Of a DNA stretch of 64,000 nt, positions 44,796-52,410 are shown one piece after another (position 1 is the stretch's first letter; each line of letters opens with the position of its first letter). Origin of the DNA: Alloalcanivorax dieselolei B5 (GTDB lineage: Bacteria > Pseudomonadota > Gammaproteobacteria > Pseudomonadales > Alcanivoracaceae); assembly GCF_000300005.1 (NCBI RefSeq), contig NC_018691.1, forward strand, positions 3,348,001-3,412,000. Direction: 5' to 3'. Both the position numbers and the translations under genes were made by a program. The notes below the pieces were generated by a model. The model did not search any database and was not told the origin of the DNA. It saw only the letters and a list, made by a program, of their open reading frames with translations.

Positions 44796-45546
44796 GATCA
44801 CTCAAAGGAGCCTGCGTGCCCTCGCCCGCCTGCTGGAGTATCCCGAAGCTACTTTGCAACAGGCGACACCGGAGCTGGTCGACGCCCTGAACGCGGAACG
44901 ACGCTGGACCCTGTCGATGCGAGACCGGCTTGGCCAATGGTGCGAACGGATTGGCGCCGCCGATTTGCTGGATCTGCAGGCCGAATACGTGGCCCTGTTC
45001 GACCGTGGCCGCGCTACTTCACTGCTGCTGTTCGAGCATGTCCATGGTGAATCCCGGGACCGGGGCCAGGCCATGGTGGATTTGCTTGATCACTACCGGC
45101 AGGCCGGCTTTCAGTTGGAAGCGCGGGAATTACCCGATTATCTGCCCCTGTTTCTGGAGTTTCTGTCGACCCGCCGGGAAGCGGAAATCGGCCGCTGGCT
45201 CGGTGAAGTCCGCGCCATTCTCGCCCGGCTGGCGGCACGGTTGGAAAGCCGGGAGGCGCCCCAGGCCCTGGCCGTCACCGCTTTGCTGGCTCTGATCGGC
45301 GCGGAATCGGAAATCCAGGCGCATCGGCCCGAGGTATCCCGGGAAGCACCGGACCACACTCCCCAGGCCCTGGACGCGGTGTGGGAAGAGGAAGCGGTGC
45401 GGTTCTCCGCCGAATCCGATCAGGACTGTCAGTTGCAATCCGCCCAAGGCCGTCACCAGACCCGGCAACGGCAACGGGCCGAGGAGCAACCGGTACGTTT
45501 CGTCCCACCCACAGCGGCGGCCGCCAGCGGTCGCGCCAAGGAGTGA
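44788..45546 (+). CDS. narJ: Nitrate reductase molybdenum cofactor assembly chaperone
   Basis: A 252-residue helical chaperone of the NarJ/NarW family that keeps NarG competent for cofactor insertion before docking to NarI. The segment LFEHVHGESRDRGQAMVDLL is the family signature. The C-terminal 60 residues are hydrophilic, glutamine/arginine-rich and look disordered. It overlaps narH by 8 bases; narI follows after 4 bases. Confidence 0.94.
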   Translation: MTEITQRSLRALARLLEYPEATLQQATPELVDALNAERRWTLSMRDRLGQWCERIGAADLLDLQAEYVALFDRGRATSLLLFEHVHGESRDRGQAMVDLLDHYRQAGFQLEARELPDYLPLFLEFLSTRREAEIGRWLGEVRAILARLAARLESREAPQALAVTALLALIGAESEIQAHRPEVSREAPDHTPQALDAVWEEEAVRFSAESDQDCQLQSAQGRHQTRQRQRAEEQPVRFVPPTAAAASGRAKE

Positions 45547-45550
45547 GCTG

Positions 45551-46240
45551 ATGGCATCCTTGTCGCATCATCTGCACATATTGCTGTTCGGCATTTATCC
45601 GTATATCGCCGTCAGCGTGTTTCTGGTGGGTAGCCTGATCCGCTTCGATCATGGCCAGTACACCTGGAAAACCGGCTCCAGCCAGATACTGTCGTCACGG
45701 CACATGCGGCTGGCCAGCAACTGTTTCCACATCGGTATTCTGGTGATTTTCTTCGGCCATCTGGTGGGGCTGCTGACGCCGCACTGGGCCTACGCCTGGA
45801 TTATCAGCGCGGGGGCCAAACAGATCATGGCGATCCTGGTGGGCGGCATCGCCGGCGTGCTCTGTTTTATCGGCGGCGTCATGCTGCTGTGGCGACGCCT
45901 GTTCAATCCACGCGTGCGGGCCAGCTCCAGCGCCATGGATACCTTTATCATCGCTCTGCTGGTGGTACAGGTCACCCTCGGACTGGCCACCATCGGCCCG
46001 GCCCTGGGGCATCTGGACGGCGGTCTGATGCTGCAGCTGGCGCACTGGGCCCAGGCCATCGCTTTCTTCCAGGGTGGCGCCGCCGCTTATCTGGAAGGCG
46101 TGGGCTGGATCTACAAGGTGCACATTTTCATCGGCCTGACGATTTTCCTGGTGTTTCCGTTCAGCCGCCTGGTGCACGTCTGGAGCCTGCCGCTGGGTTA
46201 TCTGTTCCGTCGCTATCAAATCGTCCGCAGGCGGGCCTGA
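45551..46240 (+). CDS. narI: Respiratory nitrate reductase gamma subunit (cytochrome b)
   Basis: A 229-residue membrane dihaem cytochrome b with five helices that oxidises quinol and passes electrons to NarH. Histidines in NCFHIGILVIFFGHLVG and in YKVHIFIGLTIFLVFPFSRLVHVW are the expected haem ligands. It closes the core narGHJI set and lies 3 bases before the ppiC-type gene. Confidence 0.96.
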   Translation: MASLSHHLHILLFGIYPYIAVSVFLVGSLIRFDHGQYTWKTGSSQILSSRHMRLASNCFHIGILVIFFGHLVGLLTPHWAYAWIISAGAKQIMAILVGGIAGVLCFIGGVMLLWRRLFNPRVRASSSAMDTFIIALLVVQVTLGLATIGPALGHLDGGLMLQLAHWAQAIAFFQGGAAAYLEGVGWIYKVHIFIGLTIFLVFPFSRLVHVWSLPLGYLFRRYQIVRRRA

Positions 46241-46243
46241 GCC

Positions 46244-47020
46244 ATGCAACGCATCGATATGGTGGAACGCCCCGGCGGCGGCGTGATTCAGGTTGGCGAG
46301 GCCCTCATCGAGGAGAGCGAGATCGCCCGGGAAACCCAGCACCATCCCGCTGGCGACCTTGATCGGGCCCGGCGACAGGCGGCCAGGGCCCTGGTGATCC
46401 GCCAGTTGCTGTTGCAACGAGCGGCGCAATGCGGGTTGGATCCGACCGATGAAGAAGCCTGCATCAGCGCCCTACTGGAGCAGGACCTACAGGTCCCGGA
46501 GCCGCACCCGGCCGATTGTCAGCGTTATTATCACAGCCACCCGGAGCGCTTCCAAACCCCTCCCGGCTGGCATCTACAACACATCCTTCTGGCCGCCGCC
46601 CCGGACGACGCCCGAGCCCGGGACCGGCAGTACCGTCTGGGACAGAAACTGCTGCGCCAATTGGATGCGTCAGAGCATCGGTTCACGGAACTGGCCCAGC
46701 GCTACTCCGATTGCCCCTCCCGGGACCAGGGCGGCGAACTGGGCTGGCTGGGGCCGGGACAGACCGTCGCCGAGCTGGACCGGGTGCTGGCGCGCCTGCC
46801 GGCAGGGCTGCACGGGAGGCCGCTGGCCAGTCGGTACGGTTGGCATCTGGTACACATCAACGCGTTGCGGCCGGCGCGCCCCCTGCCCTTCGAGCAGGTC
46901 AATGAGCGCGTGCGTCACGAACTGCTCGAACAAGCCAGCCGCCGTGCCCTGCATCAGTATCTGCTGGCGCTGGAAAACGATATCGGCGTTCGCGGATTCC
47001 GCCTCGAGGAGGATTCATGA
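46244..47020 (+). CDS. PpiC/parvulin-type peptidyl-prolyl isomerase of the nar operon
   Basis: A 258-residue protein with a parvulin domain at about 105-205 (GWHLQHILLAA, then RYSDCPSRDQGGELGWLGPG and SRYGWHLVHI). No signal peptide is seen, so it is cytoplasmic. A similar gene follows narI in Pseudomonas nar operons. It probably helps fold nitrate reductase subunits, though this has not been settled. It overlaps the next gene by 4 bases. Confidence 0.88.
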   Translation: MQRIDMVERPGGGVIQVGEALIEESEIARETQHHPAGDLDRARRQAARALVIRQLLLQRAAQCGLDPTDEEACISALLEQDLQVPEPHPADCQRYYHSHPERFQTPPGWHLQHILLAAAPDDARARDRQYRLGQKLLRQLDASEHRFTELAQRYSDCPSRDQGGELGWLGPGQTVAELDRVLARLPAGLHGRPLASRYGWHLVHINALRPARPLPFEQVNERVRHELLEQASRRALHQYLLALENDIGVRGFRLEEDS

Positions 47021-47394
47021 CCGGCCAGCGCTCACGCAAGGCGACTTTGCTGTATTCCTGTTCCGGCTGCTCCGACGTCGCTCAGCTCGCCAACGAAGTG
47101 GCGGTACGCCTGGACCACGCCGGGCACGCCGAAATGTCCTGTATCGCCGGCGTCGGCGGCGGCGTGCCCGGCCTGGTGCGCAAAGCCCGCTCCGGACGGG
47201 TGATCATCGCCATCGACGGCTGCCAGATGCACTGCGCCGAACACTGCCTCAAACGTGCGGATGTGCGACCGGATCACCATGTTCGCCTTTATGAGAAGGG
47301 ACTGCGAAAAAGACGAGGGCGCCGTTACGGCGAGGAGGACATTGAGCAGGTGGTCGATCAGGTCGTCACCCTGATCAATACCCTGGACCATTAA
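47017..47394 (+). CDS. DGC-domain putative zinc-binding protein
   Basis: A 125-residue protein with a CSGCSD motif near residues 15-20, a second cysteine in MSCIAGVGGG, and DGCQMHCAEHC near 67-77, the pattern of the DGC/putative zinc-binding family. Its role is not established; a metal-binding or redox task linked to nitrate reductase is suggested by translational overlap with the PpiC gene and position at the end of the nar operon. It is convergent with the dnr-type gene, 17 bases apart. Confidence 0.8.
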   Translation: MTGQRSRKATLLYSCSGCSDVAQLANEVAVRLDHAGHAEMSCIAGVGGGVPGLVRKARSGRVIIAIDGCQMHCAEHCLKRADVRPDHHVRLYEKGLRKRRGRRYGEEDIEQVVDQVVTLINTLDH

Positions 47395-47411
47395 GACGCG
47401 ACGGGCACGCC

Positions 47412-48164
47412 TTATGAACAGGATCGGTCGCTGAAATTACAACAGCGAAAGAACTGCGAGCCGGCGCAATGGCACTGGGCGTCCGGCAACGGCAAATTGG
47501 CGGCCCGGCACAACTCCGGAGGATCAAGGATTGCCCACTTGCGTCCGCGCCCGCTGATCAAACCGCTCTGGCGAAAACGGGTGAGCAGGCGCGACAGCGT
47601 TTCCGGTGTCACATTCAGTTGTCGCGCCAGAACCTTGGCGCTTACCGGCAACACCACCCAGTGCTCCCTCCGCCACTCGGTCAGCTCCAACAAGTACATC
47701 ACCACCCTTTGGCCGGCATTGGTCACTGTGAGTTGGTCCAATCGATTTACCGCCTGATAAAGCCGGTGGGACATTTCCCCCAGCAATCGCAGGGCAAAAT
47801 CCGGTTGCACCCGGACCAGACTCAGCAATCCATGGCGTGGCAAGCGGATCAACGTACAAGGGCTTTCCGCCTCGGCCGACAGGGGATAGATGCTGGGCTC
47901 GGCGAACATGGCGGTTTCCGCCACCAGGTCCCCCTCACCAACCACCTGAAACACCTTGTCTTCGCCGTCCAGACCGGGCCGATACAAGCGCATGACACCG
48001 CTCGTCATCAGGTAGTAGGCATTGGCCCTCTCACCCACTTCGAACAGATGCCCGCGACCGTCCAGGTTTATCGTCCGGCCTTCCTCGCACAACGTCCCCA
48101 GAGCGCCCTCGTCCAGGGTCGAGAACAGCGTCGCCTTCGCCAACACGTCAATGATCGCTGACAT
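47412..48164 (-). CDS. CRP/FNR-family regulator, DNR type, with cysteine-rich tail
   Basis: A 250-residue regulator: cyclic-nucleotide-binding-like sensor domain (about 10-125), dimer helix, and HTH with recognition helix TPETLSRLL at 186-194, where E188, S191 and R192 fit TTGAT-type sites. It lacks the N-terminal cysteine cluster of FNR, so it belongs with haem/NO-sensing DNR proteins rather than ANR. Odd feature: six cysteines in the last 32 residues (219, 231, 233, 241, 242, 249). It is the likely activator of the TTGAC-N4-TCA boxes in this window. Start at ATG 48164. Confidence 0.88.
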   Translation of the reverse strand: MSAIIDVLAKATLFSTLDEGALGTLCEEGRTINLDGRGHLFEVGERANAYYLMTSGVMRLYRPGLDGEDKVFQVVGEGDLVAETAMFAEPSIYPLSAEAESPCTLIRLPRHGLLSLVRVQPDFALRLLGEMSHRLYQAVNRLDQLTVTNAGQRVVMYLLELTEWRREHWVVLPVSAKVLARQLNVTPETLSRLLTRFRQSGLISGRGRKWAILDPPELCRAANLPLPDAQCHCAGSQFFRCCNFSDRSCS

Positions 48165-48253
48165 CGTCCTCTCTTCTTTGATTATGGTTGACGATCCGCC
48201 GGCATACTGGTCCGGCCCAGGCTTCATTGAACCAAGAAGTGTCTGCGCGGATT

Positions 48254-48267
48254 ATGATGTAACTCAA
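48254..48267 (-). promoter_or_regulatory. Weak FNR/DNR-type box upstream of the dnr-type gene
   Basis: On the minus strand TTGAGTTACATCAT matches TTGAT-N4-ATCAA at 8 of 10 fixed bases. Its centre is 96 bases before the regulator start, compatible with class II activation. Evidence is modest. Confidence 0.35.
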
Positions 48268-48286
48268 TTTCCCGGCCCGCTGGCGC

Positions 48287-48697
48287 TCATGATGGCACGG
48301 CACTATCCTCCGGAGGTCGCGCCTCCCGCAGGGCCAGAACCCGAAAATCACAGCGGCATCCGAACAGGGTCACCGTCACTTCATCACCACAACGGGCACC
48401 CAGTAGAGCGGCGCCCAATGGCGATAGAATCGAAAGGCGGTCTTGCTCGGGTGCGGCGTCGTCCGGCCATACCAATTGAAAGAAACCCTGCTCACCGCTG
48501 AGCAGATCCTCCATCCGCACGATCGTGCCAACGGAAGCGCGTGGCTCTCCATCGGCATGATTCAGTGCTTCCAGCTTGCCGAGCACGGCGCTGATCTCGC
48601 CGGGCCCGGGAGGGAAGCAACAAGGATTTCTCACCGCATATTTGCGAACCATGGGTACGAATCGCCTTTCCAGCCATGAACCACGAACAGGCTTCAT
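48287..48697 (-). CDS. GreA/GreB C-terminal-like (Rnk-type) protein
   Basis: A 136-residue protein whose C-terminal half (ILSPLGAALLGARCGDEVTV and following) is the FKBP-like domain of GreA/GreB and Rnk. The N-terminal coiled coil of Gre factors is missing, as in Rnk, so it may bind RNA polymerase without cleavage activity. It sits upstream of the dnr-type gene on the same strand. The start at 48697 is the first ATG; an internal one at residue 16 is possible. Confidence 0.75.
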   Translation of the reverse strand: MKPVRGSWLERRFVPMVRKYAVRNPCCFPPGPGEISAVLGKLEALNHADGEPRASVGTIVRMEDLLSGEQGFFQLVWPDDAAPEQDRLSILSPLGAALLGARCGDEVTVTLFGCRCDFRVLALREARPPEDSAVPS

Positions 48698-48994
48698 TAG
48701 CGTGCCTCCACGTCATCATGGAAACGTCGGTTAACGACGGATAGTCATCGAGATATCGAAACCAGGTAACGAGATACGCCGGACAGGCCAGTGGCCGCCC
48801 GGCTTAGACCGGAAAGGTCAGAGAGGTAAAACGAAGAATGAGGGTCATTGCCTTGAGCTAATCAGGATTCAGCACCAATAGAAGCTATGACCATAGCCCA
48901 TTGGTGTAATAAGGCAAGCCTCAAAATCGCCGGGAGCGATTTTTCACGTCACCAGAGTGACAGCCCGGAGGGTGCCCGCCATGGACGTTGGGTA
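48698..48994. other. Intergenic region without a supported gene
   Basis: About 300 bases upstream of the Rnk-like gene and downstream of the coiled-coil gene's terminator. It contains one terminator-like hairpin, AAAATCGC-CGGGA-GCGATTTT at 48923-48943 followed by T on the plus strand, which could end a small transcript. No coding frame with a plausible ribosome site was found. Confidence 0.5.
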
Positions 48995-49029
48995 CAAAAA
49001 ACCCCGGCCGCCCAGGACGGCGGCCGGGG
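48995..49029 (-). terminator. Rho-independent terminator of the coiled-coil protein gene
   Basis: An 11-bp GC stem (49002-49012 with 49019-49029, CCCCGGCCGCC arm) and, on the minus strand, a following run of six T (48996-49001). It ends the gene at 49052-49528. Confidence 0.9.
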
Positions 49030-49051
49030 TGATTTATCGGCAGGGGTGCTA

Positions 49052-49528
49052 TCAATCCCAGAATTTGTACCAGGGCTTGCCTTTCTCTTCCGCTTTCACG
49101 CTGGCGTTAGCGTTGGCTTCCGCCTTCACGGAGGCGTTCTCCCGGGCGGCTTCGGCCTTCTTCAGGGCTTCCTCGTGATTGGCTTCGGCCTTGGCTTTGC
49201 CGGCTTCGGCTCGGGCGTTGGCCTCGGCTTTGGTGTCTTGCATGCGATTCTCAGCAGCTTCTTTCCTGGCCTTGGCGTCTTCTACAGCAGCCTCCTTCTC
49301 GGCTTTGGCCTTTTCGACGGTAGACTCGGCCTTGTCCTTGGCGGCATCGCGCTTGTCACGCAGAGCTTTCTCGGCGGCTTTAGCGTCGGCATCCGCTTTC
49401 ACCGCCGCATTGACACCAGCGGCCTCCGCATTTACCACGGCGTTCACGCCGGCGGACAGATCCGCCACGGCCACTTGGCTGCTCAGGGCCGCCGTGGAAG
49501 CCAGTACCAACATCCAGTGCTTTTTCAT
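49052..49528 (-). CDS. Exported alanine/lysine/glutamate-rich coiled-coil protein
   Basis: A 158-residue low-complexity protein. A signal peptide at 1-22 (LVLASTAALSSQVAVA) is followed by a long helix rich in Ala, Lys, Glu and Asp (many KAEAxA repeats), resembling LEA-like or TolA-like spacers, and it ends in KPWYKFWD. No cysteine or catalytic motif is seen. ATG 49528 was chosen for its GAGGAG site and signal peptide. A strong terminator follows. Function unknown; a periplasmic spacer or desiccation/stress role is speculation. Confidence 0.75.
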   Translation of the reverse strand: MKKHWMLVLASTAALSSQVAVADLSAGVNAVVNAEAAGVNAAVKADADAKAAEKALRDKRDAAKDKAESTVEKAKAEKEAAVEDAKARKEAAENRMQDTKAEANARAEAGKAKAEANHEEALKKAEAARENASVKAEANANASVKAEEKGKPWYKFWD

Positions 49529-49800
49529 ATTTCGCTCCTCGTGCAATCTAACGGACTGGAGACGCGACACGTCCCAGATGAAGGCACATTAAATGAGGCA
49601 GCGGGAAGCTCAAGTAACAAAAGGTAAAAGCGGTATTTTTGTATAAAAAAAAGGATCCGCTTCAAAAAATCAAAATTCCCTCATTGGCTTTTACCGCTTT
49701 ATTTTCTGTCTTTCAGACCAATCATAGTAAAACTATTTTCACCAAAACACTTTTAAAACCATCGTCCCAGGTCAACCTCGTTGTTATATTTATCGTCGGC

Positions 49801-50190
49801 TCATATCAACCAGGATCCGGGGTGGTGCCGGACCGCCACACCCACCATATAGAGAAACACCAATACCGCCGCCAGCGCGTACGCTGCCCTTTGCGCCGGC
49901 GAGGTTCCCCTTTTTATCGCCATGGTGCCCAGGCCGATATAAACCAGCAGGGCCACCAGCTTGGCCGCCAGCCAGGGCGTCTGGTGAGGCCAGGCACGCA
50001 GCAGAATCATCAGCGTGACCCCGAAGGTCAGCAACAGCGTGTCCACTATATGGGGAGTAATGCGAACCCAGCGCCGCCGCAGCTGCGGCGATCCGACCAC
50101 CGACCAGCCGGCGCGCAGCACGAACAACCCCAGGCTCAACGCCGCGAAGGTCATGTGCAGGTGCTTGATCAACAGGTAATCCAACATCAT
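49801..50190 (-). CDS. SirB-family membrane protein
   Basis: A 129-residue protein with four membrane segments, matching the SirB/YchQ family: LIKHLHMTFAALSLGLFVLR at the N-terminus and HIVDTLLLTFGVTLMILL in the middle. The role of the family is unknown. It is divergent from the first nsrR gene, 57 bases apart, so it may be under NsrR influence, though no NsrR palindrome was seen there. Two adjacent ATG codons (50190 and 50187) can serve as start. Confidence 0.85.
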   Translation of the reverse strand: MMLDYLLIKHLHMTFAALSLGLFVLRAGWSVVGSPQLRRRWVRITPHIVDTLLLTFGVTLMILLRAWPHQTPWLAAKLVALLVYIGLGTMAIKRGTSPAQRAAYALAAVLVFLYMVGVAVRHHPGSWLI

Positions 50191-50247
50191 TGTGAGACTC
50201 CGTTATACTGCCGGCTAATCCATTGTCCATTGTCTGGAACCGGGACC

Positions 50248-50697
50248 ATGAAGCTGACCCAATACAGTGACTACTCGTTGCGCGTACTGATCTATCTTGG
50301 CCTGCGGGGAGAGGCGCTGAGCACCATCAGCACCATTTCGGAAAGCTATGGCATTTCCCGCAACCATATCGTCAAGGTGGTGCATCAGCTCGGACAACTG
50401 GGCTATGTGGAAACCCTGCGCGGCAAGAACGGCGGCCTGCGCCTGGCCCATCGTCCCGAAGACATCAATGTGGGCGAGGTGGTTCGCTACACCGAGGCCA
50501 ACATGAGCCTGGTGGAGTGCTTCGGGGACCAGAATGCCTGTGTCCTTACCCCCAATTGCGTGCTACGCAGTGCCCTCAGCGAAGCTTTGAACGCGTTCCT
50601 GCATGTTCTTGATGGCTACACTCTGGCCGATCTCATCGAACCGCGTCGGGCGTTGCACAAACGGCTTCTGCCCACCGTCACCGAGCGGAGCGCCTGA
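50248..50697 (+). CDS. nsrR: Rrf2-family regulator, NsrR type, copy 1
   Basis: A 149-residue Rrf2 protein with winged HTH (SYGISRNHIVKVVHQLGQLGYVETLRGKNGG at 33-63, longer than quoted motifs elsewhere) and three cysteines C91, C98 and C104 that would hold the NO-sensitive Fe-S cluster. NsrR represses NO-detoxifying genes until NO damages the cluster. ATG 50248 gives the standard MKLTQYSDYSLRVLIYL start. The frame is open far upstream but there is no gene-like sequence. It faces a second NsrR-type gene tail to tail, 9 bases apart. Confidence 0.9.
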   Translation: MKLTQYSDYSLRVLIYLGLRGEALSTISTISESYGISRNHIVKVVHQLGQLGYVETLRGKNGGLRLAHRPEDINVGEVVRYTEANMSLVECFGDQNACVLTPNCVLRSALSEALNAFLHVLDGYTLADLIEPRRALHKRLLPTVTERSA

Positions 50698-50706
50698 GCC
50701 GGCCCG

Positions 50707-51147
50707 TCAACCAAAGGACGGCGGTTCCAGAATCCGAATCAGTTGCCGGCGCTCACCGCGGACCAGGTCTTCCAGGGTATAGTCGTCCAGCGTTTCCAGA
50801 AACAACCTCAGCCCCTGCTCGAACACCACCCGCAACTGACAGTATGGCGTGATCGCGCAGCGGTCCTCGCCATGAAAACATTCCACCAGAGCCAGGTCCG
50901 GCTCCATATCCCGCACTACCTTGCCCACCCGGATATCCGCCGCCGGGCGAGCCAGACGGACGCCGCCGGTTTGCCCACGCTGGGTCTCCACATAACCCAG
51001 ACGCTGCAGTTGATGCACCACTTTGGTCAGATGGTGGCGGGAAATGCCGTAGGCCCTGGCCATGTCGGCGATGGTCAACCGTCGCGGTTGCAACGCCAGT
51101 TGAATCAGCACGCGCAAAGCATAGTCGGTATAGCGGGTAATCCGCAT
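50707..51147 (-). CDS. Rrf2-family regulator, NsrR type, copy 2
   Basis: A 146-residue paralogue of the previous gene with the same start pattern (MRITRYTDYALRVLIQLAL), HTH and cysteines C90, C97 and C103. Its ATG overlaps the stop of the upstream nnrS gene (ATGA), so it is made from the nnrS transcript and may autoregulate through the palindrome at 52372. Which copy responds to NO, and whether one senses another signal, cannot be read from sequence. Confidence 0.88.
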   Translation of the reverse strand: MRITRYTDYALRVLIQLALQPRRLTIADMARAYGISRHHLTKVVHQLQRLGYVETQRGQTGGVRLARPAADIRVGKVVRDMEPDLALVECFHGEDRCAITPYCQLRVVFEQGLRLFLETLDDYTLEDLVRGERRQLIRILEPPSFG

Positions 51148-52319
51148 CAGCCCGGCCGCCCATCCGCCCTCGGCGCCGCCAGCACCGGGGTATAAAGCCA
51201 CAGGAACAACAACCAAGCCAGCAGCCACAATCCCGCCGCCAGCCACAGCCCCGGCAGCCAGGGCACCATGCCCAGTCCGGCCAGCACCCGGACCAGACCG
51301 GCCGCCAGTATCGCCAGGAATCCCCATCGCATGCCCGGCAACAGACGCATGGGGCGTCCGGTATGCCCCATGGCGACGCGGGTGATCACGCCCAGAATCA
51401 TGGTGCCGATGGCACCGGCGCCCAAGGCATGCACCCAGGCCGTGGGCGCCACCGGCAAGCCGGCCTTGGCCGCGGCCCAGAGCCCGAATCCCAGCACCAC
51501 CCAAAGATGCCCCAGATGCAGAATCCATAGCAGCGGCTCGCGCCGGACCCGCCAACCGGCCCAGCCGGCCAGGCGGACGGCGGCGACCAGTGTCGCCAGC
51601 AGCCCCACCAGAGCCACCGCAAGCCCCCGCCACGCGGTCAATTCCAACACCACCACGGCCAACCCGCAGATCAGACCCGCAATATCCAGCGCCGGACGAC
51701 GCCGGACCCGCTCCGGATCGTCGCCGTGCAGACGCAGCCAGTTGGCGGTGAACGCCGGTGTAATGCGGCCACCCACCATCAGGATCAACAATGCGCCCAA
51801 CAGCACCAACCCATGCAGAAAACGGGGATCCCCGCTCCAATGAAACGCCACATCCAATCCCCACAGGGCGAGCAACACCCCGATCAGGGGCGCTTGGCGC
51901 GCTTGGCGCGCGGACCATACGCGCCTTGCGACGAGCGTCGCCACCACGGGCAGAAAAGCCAGATCCAGCAACACCGCCAGCAGTTGCCAAGCGTCACCCA
52001 ACAACAATCCGAGACGGGCCGACAGCCACAGCCCCCACAAAACCAGCAACGCGCGCCCCGCCACCGGCGCGGTGCCGGTCCAGTTGCACACAGCGGTGAG
52101 CATGAAACCGGCGATGGCCGCGTTAAGCAGCCCCACCGTCATCTCATGTTGATGCCATAGCAACGCCGACATCGCCGGCCCGCCGCCGCCGAGCAACCAC
52201 CACAGCCACAGCGGCAACAACAGCACGGCGGCAACGCCCGTGGAAACGAAGAAAATACGAAACGGGAAAGCGAACAACACCCCCCATGGCCGTCTTGGTG
52301 ATCGCAATGTTTGATCCAT
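51147..52319 (-). CDS. nnrS: NnrS family membrane protein, copy 1
   Basis: A 390-residue polytopic protein (about 12 segments) of the NnrS family, haem-copper membrane proteins that protect against NO stress. The segment LLWHQHEMTVGLLNAAIAGFMLTAVCNWTG is the family N-terminal signature with candidate metal histidines. ATG 52319 was chosen over one at 52346 because GAGGAA lies before it. It overlaps the second nsrR and is divergent from another NnrS-like gene, with an NsrR palindrome between. Confidence 0.9.
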   Translation of the reverse strand: MDQTLRSPRRPWGVLFAFPFRIFFVSTGVAAVLLLPLWLWWLLGGGGPAMSALLWHQHEMTVGLLNAAIAGFMLTAVCNWTGTAPVAGRALLVLWGLWLSARLGLLLGDAWQLLAVLLDLAFLPVVATLVARRVWSARQARQAPLIGVLLALWGLDVAFHWSGDPRFLHGLVLLGALLILMVGGRITPAFTANWLRLHGDDPERVRRRPALDIAGLICGLAVVVLELTAWRGLAVALVGLLATLVAAVRLAGWAGWRVRREPLLWILHLGHLWVVLGFGLWAAAKAGLPVAPTAWVHALGAGAIGTMILGVITRVAMGHTGRPMRLLPGMRWGFLAILAAGLVRVLAGLGMVPWLPGLWLAAGLWLLAWLLFLWLYTPVLAAPRADGRPG

Positions 52320-52371
52320 GACAAGGTTCCTCGATACCACCGGCATGACAGTGGGTGATCATGAGACTTTA

Positions 52372-52390
52372 GATGTATTTTAAATGCATC
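52372..52390. promoter_or_regulatory. NsrR-type operator between the two nnrS genes
   Basis: GATGTATTTTAAATGCATC is a near-perfect palindrome of the NsrR type (GATGYATTT arms around one base). It lies between the divergent nnrS genes, about 53 bases from one start and 21 from the other, so it can control both. Confidence 0.8.
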
Positions 52391-52410
52391 TTTAAAGGAA
52401 ATACCAGTCC

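Noticed and set aside
48887-49627. Plus-strand frame rich in Gly, Phe and Leu over the coiled-coil gene
   Set aside because: Composition follows from the repetitive Ala/Lys/Glu codons on the other strand; the minus strand has signal peptide, ribosome site and terminator.
50698-51990. Long minus-strand frame joined to the second nsrR
   Set aside because: The upstream part is a shadow of nnrS; the Rrf2 domain starts at its own ATG at 51147.
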